64,000 nucleotides of DNA from Breznakiella homolactica (lineage in GTDB: Bacteria > Spirochaetota > Spirochaetia > Treponematales > Breznakiellaceae): contig NZ_CP067089.2 of the NCBI RefSeq assembly GCF_016616095.2, forward strand, positions 2,976,001 through 3,040,000, read 5' to 3'. Below the pieces are notes generated by a model. That model was not told the DNA's origin and searched no databases. It saw nothing but the letters and a program-made list of their open reading frames with translations. A program made the translations under genes and the position numbers. The first letter of the stretch is position 1. Every line of letters starts with the position of its first letter. Positions 9,137-17,248 of this stretch are shown here, piece by piece.

Positions 9137-12100
9137 TTATGAGGATGGTCCCGCGGAAGCATCCGGAGGATCATCCGAAAGCGCCGCTTCGGCAAAGCCA
9201 TATAATTCATCAGATGAATATATTTCTTCAAGTTCCGCTGTTTCCATGCCGCGGAGATATACCAGGATAGTCCGCACCGGGAGTCCCGAAAACGCGGAAG
9301 CTGCCCGCCGGTATGTGTCCAGCTGGATCTGATGGCTCCGGGGAAACATAAAGAGATCCGTCTTAAAATCAATAATAACACAATGGCCGCTGTCTTCAAA
9401 GATGAGATCCATTTTTCCGTTTACCAGAAGCCGGGGCGATTCCGGCCGGTCCAGGGGCAGCCAGAAGGCGTATTCAGATACCCGGCGGGAAGCGGCCGCG
9501 GCCGCGGCGCCCAGGGGAGAAGCCAAAAACCGGCGGGCCGCGGTACCGGCTTCGGAAAGAAGTTCTCCCTGCTGGGATTCGGTGATTCCCGCGGACTTAA
9601 AAACAGACCGCAGTTCCCTGGTGATTTCCGGCTCGGTCCCGGCGAGGAGCCCCTCGATGGCCTCATGGCAGAGGGTTCCGAAGGCCAGGATCAAAGTTTC
9701 GGAGGAAAGGATGGGATCACAGGAAAAGACCGGCAGCGGACGGGAATAATCCGGCGGAAGGCCATGCTGTTTTTCCATGGCCGTCGGATTCGTAGCGTAT
9801 TTCCGTATTGGTTCTTCGGGCGGCAGCGGCTGTTCATAAAACTCCCGCAGCAGGGATAGCCGGCTTTTACCGGAGACCGCGGGTTCGGCCGCCTTTCCGC
9901 GGGAGGTTCCGGTATTCCTGGCCCGCCGGGCCAACCCGCCGGCGGTTTTTCCCAGCGCGGCGATATTGGTCCTGGGAATTTCATGCATGGTACAGGCAAT
10001 TACCTCTCCCCGGGCTTTGGCTGTCTCAAGACCGTGGGACAGCAGATCGAAAAAGGAATTGGTTTTTACGGTCCCGCCGCTGGTTCTGGCGGTGCAGACC
10101 AAAGCTTCCAGGCGTTCATCCCCTTCGAGATCCTCCAGGACTTTCCGGTCTTCCCGGTTGAGCCGGGGGGTTCCGAAAATAAAGAGCCGCTCCTCCGCCC
10201 GGGTGGCGGCTACGTAAAACAGCCGTTTGAGTTCCGCCAGGTCCTGTTTTTTTTCGGATTCCCTGCGGCGTTCGTAAAAATAGTTGAGCGCCGGTTTAGC
10301 CCGGCTTTCCGTCTCGGCCTTGAGATTGATCACAGGACCGAATTCAGGGTCCAGGTAATAGGGTTTCGCGTTGCGCTGGTTCGTGCCGCCCGCGCCGGCG
10401 TCCGCGATAATCAGGACCGGAAATTCCAGGCCCTTGCTTTTATGAACCGTGAGAAAGCGGACTTCGCCCCGGCTTTCTCCGGCCTCGCCGGCTTCCATTT
10501 TTTCATAGGATCCCATGAGCGGTGCCAGCTCATCCAGGAACGCCACGGCGCTGAGCTGCCGCCGGTCCGCGTCCAGGGCCAAATTTTCAAGGTATTGAAA
10601 ATGGTCCAGCAGCGGAAGCGTATCGGGATTGGAGAACAGCGCGGTACGGTACCCCGTCTCGTACCACAGAAAGGCGAGCACCGGGGCAAGACCCCGGACA
10701 TCGAGGATTTCCGTCAGCTCCCGGAATATCCTTTGACCCTGGCGGTACCGTTCCCGGTCGGAATCCCCGCTGAACCATGAGTCCGGCGGAGAATCGGGAA
10801 AAGGTTCGTCCGGGGATTCCAAAATAATCCGCGCAAAGGTTTCGTCCCCGATATTGACAAAGGGTGAACGCAGAACCGTGGCGTAGGCGTTCCGGTCGCC
10901 GGGATACAGGGCGAGCCGGAGGATGGCGTATATATCGTTAACCGGACCTTCGGCGTACACACCCCGGGGGTCCGCGGCGGAAAAGGGTATGCCCGCCATG
11001 CGGAAAATCCGCTCATACCCGTGCTGGTGGGTGGTACTCCGGAACAGGACCGCCACGTCACCAAAGGAAAACTCCCCGGCCTCAGCGCCCCGGATTATAC
11101 GGTCCGCCGCCGCCAGGGCTTCGGCCTGGATGTATGAAACAGAATCGTCATCATCACCGTCCTCAGCGGAGGGCAGTTCCTGCACGTGGATCTCCACACG
11201 GGAACGGTCCCGATACGCGGTTCCGGCATCCGGGTCCGGGGGCGTATTTTCACTGGAAACCATTTCGCCGAAAACCGCCTCAAAGGGTTCCGTGCCCTGC
11301 CCGAAAACCCCGGGAAAAATACGGTTAAAGAAAGCCACCAGCTCCGGACGGGACCGGTAATTCGTCCGCAGCGAAAGCGCCGAAGGACATTCCCCGCCGG
11401 GAGTCCGGGTTTGCTCCAGCTCATCCGCCAGACTCCGGAATACCGAAACATCGGCGCCCCGGAACCGGTAGATTGACTGCTTTTCATCACCCACAAAAAA
11501 CAGTTTGTCCGCCGCCAGATCCGCCGGTTTGGGAATACCCCGGGAACAGGAACCGTCTTTCTCGGCCAGCAGGTAGAGGAGCTGCTTCTGGAGTTCGTTG
11601 TTATCCTGGAATTCGTCGATCATGATGGCCCGGATTTCCCGCTTGTAGTAGGAACGCAGGTCCCGGTCTTCGGTCAGGACAGCCACCGCCAATTCCGCTG
11701 CGTCCCGGAAGGAAATAATCCCGGTCCGCCGTTTTACGGAAAGAAAATCCCGGGCGTACTCATCCAGGAGTTTTCCGAGGAAACGGATATCCTCCCCGAA
11801 AAGGAGGGTCGTCCCCAGGGTGACCAGCTTTTTACATCCTTCCTTCATGGGCCCGGCTATTTCCCGGAGCCGGACCAGGACTTCATTGCTGCTCCGGGAA
11901 TTGGGAAGCGAAAAAGATTTTCCGCTTCCCAGGAATTCCGCCCGGTCCCGGAGATCCGTTAGGTTTGCTCCGGTCAGTTCGGCGGGCAGCGGAAAGCAGC
12001 GCGCGGCGGCCCAGGCCTTTTTAATGGTTTCCGGGCTTTTTTCGGTTTCCTCCAGGGAAAGAATTTCCCCGCAGTATCCGGCGGTTTCTTTCCATAAACG

Positions 12101-12694
12101 GGTAATTTCCCTGCCGATAAAAGCAAGCTGCTTCTCCGCCTGGCCGGCAAAATCCGGTTCCCGGACGAGGCTTACCGCGTTCATCCCGAAATCCGCGAAA
12201 AGGTCCCGCACAACAGAATCAAAACTCCGGGCCGCGACCAGTCTGCGCACCGCCGGCTGGTTCCGGTGGCGCATGAGCAGTTCCACCGCGGCGGCTTCGG
12301 CGGAACGGCGGAGACCCGCTTCGTCTTCGGTAAAATCCCCGGGAATCCCGAAGCGGCCGGCCCCGCCCCGGGCAATTGAGACACAGAAAGAATCCAGGGT
12401 AGAAATCCGGGCGCGGTCGAATTTAGCCAGCTGCTCCCGGGCCCGGGGATGGCCGGAGCGGCTTAGTCCCCGGTAAATCCGGGAAAGCATTTCCGCCGCG
12501 GCTTTGCGGGTAAAGGTCAGGGACAGGACCTGTTCGATCTCAAGACCCCGTTCGGTGATGAGCCGCACGAAGCGTTCCGCCAGGACCGTGGTTTTTCCCG
12601 AACCCGCTCCGGCGGATACGGCTACATTGAAGTCGGCCTCGTATGCTGCTTTCTGGTCACGGTCGAGCCGGAGTTTTTTATCCGCCGCCATCAT
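9137..12694 (-). CDS. addA: AddA/RecB-like UvrD-family helicase-nuclease
   Basis: A 1,185-residue subunit of an AddAB-type double-strand-break resection enzyme. The superfamily 1 helicase motifs are visible: Walker A AGAGSGKT (residues 28-35), DEFQDNN, GDEKQSIYRFRGAD, TVHKSKGLEFP and LFYVAATRAEERLFI. A C-terminal PD-(D/E)XK nuclease follows, with HEAIEG, MDLIFED, IIDFKTD and QLDTYRRA. Its ATG overlaps the stop of the upstream addB-like gene as ATGA, so translation is coupled. It is expected to act with AddB to unwind and degrade DNA ends for RecA-dependent repair. Length and motif order fit AddA better than RecB. Confidence 0.9.
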   Translation of the reverse strand: MMAADKKLRLDRDQKAAYEADFNVAVSAGAGSGKTTVLAERFVRLITERGLEIEQVLSLTFTRKAAAEMLSRIYRGLSRSGHPRAREQLAKFDRARISTLDSFCVSIARGGAGRFGIPGDFTEDEAGLRRSAEAAAVELLMRHRNQPAVRRLVAARSFDSVVRDLFADFGMNAVSLVREPDFAGQAEKQLAFIGREITRLWKETAGYCGEILSLEETEKSPETIKKAWAAARCFPLPAELTGANLTDLRDRAEFLGSGKSFSLPNSRSSNEVLVRLREIAGPMKEGCKKLVTLGTTLLFGEDIRFLGKLLDEYARDFLSVKRRTGIISFRDAAELAVAVLTEDRDLRSYYKREIRAIMIDEFQDNNELQKQLLYLLAEKDGSCSRGIPKPADLAADKLFFVGDEKQSIYRFRGADVSVFRSLADELEQTRTPGGECPSALSLRTNYRSRPELVAFFNRIFPGVFGQGTEPFEAVFGEMVSSENTPPDPDAGTAYRDRSRVEIHVQELPSAEDGDDDDSVSYIQAEALAAADRIIRGAEAGEFSFGDVAVLFRSTTHQHGYERIFRMAGIPFSAADPRGVYAEGPVNDIYAILRLALYPGDRNAYATVLRSPFVNIGDETFARIILESPDEPFPDSPPDSWFSGDSDRERYRQGQRIFRELTEILDVRGLAPVLAFLWYETGYRTALFSNPDTLPLLDHFQYLENLALDADRRQLSAVAFLDELAPLMGSYEKMEAGEAGESRGEVRFLTVHKSKGLEFPVLIIADAGAGGTNQRNAKPYYLDPEFGPVINLKAETESRAKPALNYFYERRRESEKKQDLAELKRLFYVAATRAEERLFIFGTPRLNREDRKVLEDLEGDERLEALVCTARTSGGTVKTNSFFDLLSHGLETAKARGEVIACTMHEIPRTNIAALGKTAGGLARRARNTGTSRGKAAEPAVSGKSRLSLLREFYEQPLPPEEPIRKYATNPTAMEKQHGLPPDYSRPLPVFSCDPILSSETLILAFGTLCHEAIEGLLAGTEPEITRELRSVFKSAGITESQQGELLSEAGTAARRFLASPLGAAAAAASRRVSEYAFWLPLDRPESPRLLVNGKMDLIFEDSGHCVIIDFKTDLFMFPRSHQIQLDTYRRAASAFSGLPVRTILVYLRGMETAELEEIYSSDELYGFAEAALSDDPPDASAGPSS

Positions 12695-15552
12695 TCACCG
12701 CCCATAAACGGAATCCGGCAGACCGAAGAGACCCGGCAGTCCGCGCAGACCCAGCGGCTGCCGGCATCCGGCACGGGATACCTGCCGCCGCCGATATGAT
12801 CAAGGACCTGACTGAAAAGACGGTCCACCGCGAGGACTTCATTTTCGTATCCTTCCCGGGGAACGGGGAAAAGCAGATTGGACCGGGGAGGCGCTTCGTC
12901 ATCCACCAGTTTCTGGTATTTCCGCTGGTCCAGGGAATAAAACCGGGCGGTGCGGACCTTCGGTTTGCCCCCGGATTCTGCCATCCCGATATACGCCGCC
13001 ATCTGCACATTGGCGGGAACCGAATCATCACCATCGGCCGCCAGTTCCGCGGCGGCGGGGATACGGCCGGTCTTGAAATCCGTCAATACGTATGAACCGT
13101 TTTTGTCCTGGAGCAGCAGATCGGCTATTCCCGAAAGCGCAATTTCCGCGGAGGCGTAGGTTTTGCGCAGGGGAAATTCCGGGCCAAGAATGGCGCTGCG
13201 GTCGATGATTTCCGCGTCGTTATCGAGATAATCCGACAGCGCCGCGTATATCCTGTCCGTGAGCATACCGTACACCGATTCCTGAAAAGCGCCTTCCCGG
13301 GAGCGGGCGTCTTCCAGGGCCGCGGCGATTTCTTCCCGCATGATGGTTTTGTATTCCGGCAGCCGGTCAGCCAGGAAGGGATCCCCGCTGTTTTTCAGCC
13401 GGAGGAAAAACCGTTCCAGTATTGTATGGTAGAGAATACCCAAATCCCGCTGGTCAATGGTCTCTATTTCCGTCTGCTTATCCCAGATCCCGAGGCCCCG
13501 CTGGAGCATCCACGCAAAGGGGCAGCGGAGAAATTCATTGAGGTCCGTCGGGGAAAGCCGGCTTCTGCCCTCCTTTTCCGTGAGACGGGCGCCGACGGCC
13601 GACGCAAGTTCCGGGGAAAGGCAGCCGTCCTTCCGGAAATCAACCCTGTCTTTCTGCGCAGCGGCGGTCCGGAATGATTCCCAACCGCGTTTCTGGACCG
13701 ATGTCGGCGGGACAGCGGTCCCGGATGCCGGTCCGCCCCTGATCAGGGTCTCCTCCAGCTCCAGAGGATCCTGTCCGTTCATACCGGAAAGATCCGGCGC
13801 GGCTTCGCCGGCGGGGAGCAGCTCGAACAGCATACGGTGGGGCAGCGCGGGGCCGGAAAAGGTCTGCCCGGAAACCGAAAATACCGTATAGGTTCCCGAC
13901 ACACCGTATGCCCGGATAAAGTCTCCGGACAGGTCACGGTCCCGGATACGCAGCCGCTGCCGGCGGTCCTCCCTGAGAAAGGGCGCCCCGGAACTGCGGA
14001 TGGTCGCTTCGTCCTGGTTCACGTTTACGATGAAATGAACCGCCGGGGTTATGCCCGCCGCGACCCGGTAATCGTACACCGCGACCCCCCGGCGGCCGGT
14101 GCGGAACACATAGGACTGGTCCCGCAGATACGCCTGGAATACCGAATACGGGCTTGCCCCGGAACGGTTCTGCAGGGAATCCTCCAGTTCAACCAGTTCC
14201 CCGAGGCTGTCTATGGCCCGGGCAATCACCTTATCGGTTTCCTCCGCGAACCCGCTCCGGTCTATGTGGTTTTCCGAAAAATCCTGCCATTTCACCGCGA
14301 GCTGGGCAAAACTCCGGGCGTTGACCAGCTCCTGAATATCCTTTTTCAGGGTCCGGTAAAATTTCCGGATTTTCGACACCGGAAGCTGCACCGGACCTTC
14401 ATTGTCCCAGAGCCGCCGGAAACTTTCCTCCCAGACATCCACGGTTTTCGTCCGGTCGGTAAAACCGGATACGCAGCGGTACCTGAGACCAAATGCGATT
14501 AGCAGATTAATGGATTCGGGGTCCTTCCATGGAATGGATTTATCCAGGAGAAGATTTTTCAGCGCCCGGAAGGACCATTTTTCCGCGGGGCAGGCGGCGA
14601 TGCCCGCGAAGATTCTGCCTCCGGGATGCTGGGGGATTGGTTTTCCCCAATGGATATCCAGGGGAATATCCCGGAGCATGAATTCCAGGGAAAGCTGTTC
14701 ATGGAACGAAGAAAGGCCGGCCATGGAAATTACGATGTCCTCCGGGACCAATCCCTCATGGATGAGCTGCCGGACTGTGCGGGCGAGCCAGCGGAATTCC
14801 TCCTGCATGGAGGAACAGTGCACAAAACATCCCCGGTAACCGGCGAGCAGCCGTTCCGCGGTTTCACCGCCGGAGCGGAACGGATCGGAACGGATTCCGG
14901 GAACAGCCAGCCCGGAGAGCGGAACTATCCGCACAGCCCCGTCCTGCGCCGCCGCGCGCTGGGACAATTCAGCCTCGTATTCCTCCCAGTCATCGGCCAG
15001 CTCGGGAAAAAACAGAATCCACCGGCTTTCTCCCGGATCAAAGGGCGAGCGGCCCCAGGAGGGTTCGTAAAATCCCTGGATCTCAAGGAAACGGCGGTAC
15101 CGGTCCCGGATCAGAACAAGGTCCCCGAAATAGGAATCCGCGGCACGGGTTTTTTCCGGAATATCCCGGATAAGGGAATCCAGGGTTGGGAGTACTTTGG
15201 AAAGCTGGGGGACAAAGGCTTCAAAATTACGCGCGTATACGGGATTGACGAATTCACGGAGGAAAGGTCCGGCCGGGGCCTCCGCGGCGGCGTTTTCCTC
15301 AAGCAGAGCCGAGGCGAACAGTGTGCGCAGAGCCTGGTTCGCGGCTTTTTTGTCCCGGAGCCTGGCCGACAGGGTTTCCGCCTTAAAGTCGTCCCAGGCA
15401 ATAAAACGCCCTTCTCCCAGGGGAATACCGCCGCGTAAGGCGGCTTCCCGGGCCAGAAACTGGGCAGGCACGGCGGAAGGAAAAACGAAGCGGGTTTCCC
15501 GGTCCGGAAGCGCGTCCAGAATATGGTCTAAAATCGAAGCCGTTTTTTTCAT
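12691..15552 (-). CDS. addB: AddB-like nuclease subunit with iron-sulfur cysteines
   Basis: A 953-residue partner of the downstream AddA. The C-terminal half carries a PD-(D/E)XK nuclease (GILYHTILERFF, GIADLLLQD, LTDFKTG, QMAAYIG). It is framed by the four cysteines typical of AddB nucleases: one in FLRCPF at about residue 676 and CADCRVSSVC near the end. These predict a 4Fe-4S cluster that ties the ends of the nuclease domain together. The N-terminus (FVFPSAVPAQFLAREAAL) lacks a recognisable GKT Walker A, unlike Bacillus AddB, so this subunit is unlikely to be an active ATPase. No strong ribosome binding site precedes the ATG. It lies just downstream of the inverted hairpin elements. Confidence 0.85.
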   Translation of the reverse strand: MKKTASILDHILDALPDRETRFVFPSAVPAQFLAREAALRGGIPLGEGRFIAWDDFKAETLSARLRDKKAANQALRTLFASALLEENAAAEAPAGPFLREFVNPVYARNFEAFVPQLSKVLPTLDSLIRDIPEKTRAADSYFGDLVLIRDRYRRFLEIQGFYEPSWGRSPFDPGESRWILFFPELADDWEEYEAELSQRAAAQDGAVRIVPLSGLAVPGIRSDPFRSGGETAERLLAGYRGCFVHCSSMQEEFRWLARTVRQLIHEGLVPEDIVISMAGLSSFHEQLSLEFMLRDIPLDIHWGKPIPQHPGGRIFAGIAACPAEKWSFRALKNLLLDKSIPWKDPESINLLIAFGLRYRCVSGFTDRTKTVDVWEESFRRLWDNEGPVQLPVSKIRKFYRTLKKDIQELVNARSFAQLAVKWQDFSENHIDRSGFAEETDKVIARAIDSLGELVELEDSLQNRSGASPYSVFQAYLRDQSYVFRTGRRGVAVYDYRVAAGITPAVHFIVNVNQDEATIRSSGAPFLREDRRQRLRIRDRDLSGDFIRAYGVSGTYTVFSVSGQTFSGPALPHRMLFELLPAGEAAPDLSGMNGQDPLELEETLIRGGPASGTAVPPTSVQKRGWESFRTAAAQKDRVDFRKDGCLSPELASAVGARLTEKEGRSRLSPTDLNEFLRCPFAWMLQRGLGIWDKQTEIETIDQRDLGILYHTILERFFLRLKNSGDPFLADRLPEYKTIMREEIAAALEDARSREGAFQESVYGMLTDRIYAALSDYLDNDAEIIDRSAILGPEFPLRKTYASAEIALSGIADLLLQDKNGSYVLTDFKTGRIPAAAELAADGDDSVPANVQMAAYIGMAESGGKPKVRTARFYSLDQRKYQKLVDDEAPPRSNLLFPVPREGYENEVLAVDRLFSQVLDHIGGGRYPVPDAGSRWVCADCRVSSVCRIPFMGGE

Positions 15553-15580
15553 TATTAGGAATTATTATAGCATTTTTGAG

Positions 15581-15739
15581 GAGAATCGGTACAGAAGCAT
15601 AGGGTAACGGATCCGGGGGTCCTGCCAGGGGACAGGCCGTATGGCGACGCGTCGGCCTACGGCCTAGAAAGTCGCTCATACGGCCTGTCCCCTGGCACCC
15701 CGCGATACCGGTAAAACACATGCTTCTGTACCGATTCTC
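15581..15739 (+). repeat. Large structured hairpin element, copy 1
   Basis: A 159-base element that folds on itself at two levels. Outer arms 15581-15600 and 15720-15739 are perfectly complementary over 20 bases. Inner arms 15623-15643 and 15677-15697 are perfectly complementary over 21 bases and close a 33-base apical loop containing GGCC-TAC-GGCC and CTAGAAAGTCGCT. Between the two helices are conserved strands (AGGGTAACGGATCCGGGGGT and ACCCCGCGATACC) that can pair in part. Copy 2 lies 120 bases away in the opposite orientation. No open reading frame, promoter or T-run terminator fits. It could be a structured RNA, a palindromic mobile repeat or a DNA cruciform site. Confidence 0.85.
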
Positions 15740-15860
15740 TTTACAGGGGAACTGGCGCAATGAAGCGTCACCGCCTGCCAATGCCGCAGCAGAACAGAAC
15801 CGCCCACGAAGACTAAATCCCCCTGTCAGTGCGGGAAACCGCAGTAGTAAACCATGCAGG

Positions 15861-16008
15861 GGCATGGAAGCATGGTGCAATAAGGTAACGCGGGGTGCCT
15901 GAGGATAAGGGTGTATGAGCGACTTTCTAGGCCGAAGGCCGACGAGGAGCCATACACCCTTATCCTCAGGCAGGACCCCCGGACCCGTTATCCCCATGCT
16001 TCCGTGCC
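15861..16008 (-). repeat. Large structured hairpin element, copy 2 (inverted relative to copy 1)
   Basis: A 148-base relative of copy 1, read on the minus strand. Outer arms 15861-15875 and 15994-16008 pair over 15 bases with one G-T wobble. Inner arms 15897-15917 and 15951-15971 pair perfectly over 21 bases. The apical loop is again exactly 33 bases and shares all but four positions with copy 1. The arms differ from those of copy 1 at many positions, yet pairing is kept. A further inverted pair (about 15832-15848 with 16022-16039, TGCGGGAAACCGCAGTA-like) encloses this copy only. Confidence 0.85.
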
Positions 16009-16078
16009 AAGTACCGAATATACTGCGGTTTCCCCGCAGGTCTATGACAGATGGGATATAGTATGACATAATGGAGAC

Positions 16079-17248
16079 ATGAAAGACCGGTTTCAAAAGT
16101 TCAATTCGGGACGGGCGAATTTTTTCCTCGTTGCATTTATAGCCCTTATCGTAGCCGGCGGGGTGCTTAAAATTACCGCTTCGGTAATTCTTCCCTTTAC
16201 CATTGCGCTCCTGCTTGCCTTTGTCATGGAACCGATGGTCCGTTTTTTCGGCAAGCGCGGCATACCGAGAATTGCGGGGATACTCCTCGCTGTGGCGATT
16301 ATTATAGTAGGTTTATACACCATGGGAATGGTGCTGTTCTCCTCCGGGAGGACCATCCTGTCCCTGTATCCGAAGTATGAGGACAGGCTCACGGAAATTT
16401 ACGCCTATATCGCGGCGTTCTTTGAACTGCCCTACGATGAACACCTGACATTCTTCGAGAACCTCTGGGGGCAGCTGGGAGTCCGGACCAGGGTCAGGAA
16501 TACCACCCTGTCACTTTCAAATACCTTTATCAACTTCCTTAAAGACGCCTTCATGGTGGTGCTTTTTATGGTTTTTATTCTTGTGGAGGCGAACCATTTC
16601 CAGGAAAAACTTGATCTTGCCTTTGAAGGCGAACGGTCGGGAAAAATAAAAAAGATCAGCAAGGACGTGGTCCGGCAGGTCACCAAGTACCTTTCCGCTA
16701 AGTTCCTGATTTCCCTGGCAACCGGGGTAATCGTTGCCATTGGCCTGAGTCTGGTGGGCCTGGAATTCCCCCTGGTCTGGGGGGTGATTCAGTTTATCCT
16801 CAACTTTATTCCCAATATCGGAAGCATTGCCTGCGGTGTGGGGGCCACCCTGTTTGCCCTGCTCCAGTTCTGGCCGGAGCCGGCTCCGATTATCGCGGTG
16901 GGACTGATTATGCTGGGCGCCAATATGATTATCGGCAATGTCCTGGAACCGAAAATCATGGGAGACAACCTGGGGCTGTCCCCCATTGTGGTGCTGGTGT
17001 CCCTCATGATATGGGGCTGGATCTGGGGATTCGCGGGCATGATCCTGGCGGTTCCCATGACGGTGATTATCAAAATACTCTGTGAGAATATTCCGGTCCT
17101 GGAACCGCTGTCGATTCTGCTGGGGTCACATAAGGCGGTGAACGCGAAAAAGCACGAGGACCAGCCTCCTAAAAACGGCTCCGGCCCCGAAGGGCCGGAC
17201 AGCCAGGACCCCCCGGCGGGATCACTGGTTGACGAAGGCCGCCTTTAG
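16079..17248 (+). CDS. AI-2E (PerM/YdiK-type) family membrane transporter
   Basis: A 389-residue polytopic inner-membrane protein with about seven or eight hydrophobic segments. Two are near the N-terminus (residues 15-70), one near 150-170 and a cluster from about 205 to 340, with the family-typical FNFIPNIG-like segment (LNFIPNIGSIACGVGA) and PIVVLVSLMIWGWIWG. The C-terminal 45 residues are hydrophilic. The ATG follows GGAG. The family is named for autoinducer-2 export in some members, but others move ions or have unknown substrates, so no substrate is assigned. Its last 27 bases overlap the 3' end of glyA on the opposite strand. Confidence 0.88.
   Translation: MKDRFQKFNSGRANFFLVAFIALIVAGGVLKITASVILPFTIALLLAFVMEPMVRFFGKRGIPRIAGILLAVAIIIVGLYTMGMVLFSSGRTILSLYPKYEDRLTEIYAYIAAFFELPYDEHLTFFENLWGQLGVRTRVRNTTLSLSNTFINFLKDAFMVVLFMVFILVEANHFQEKLDLAFEGERSGKIKKISKDVVRQVTKYLSAKFLISLATGVIVAIGLSLVGLEFPLVWGVIQFILNFIPNIGSIACGVGATLFALLQFWPEPAPIIAVGLIMLGANMIIGNVLEPKIMGDNLGLSPIVVLVSLMIWGWIWGFAGMILAVPMTVIIKILCENIPVLEPLSILLGSHKAVNAKKHEDQPPKNGSGPEGPDSQDPPAGSLVDEGRL

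Noticed and set aside
15383..16096. 237-codon open frame across the hairpin elements on the minus strand
   Set aside because: It runs through the inverted repeats and into addB in another frame; the composition is that of repeat DNA rather than protein.
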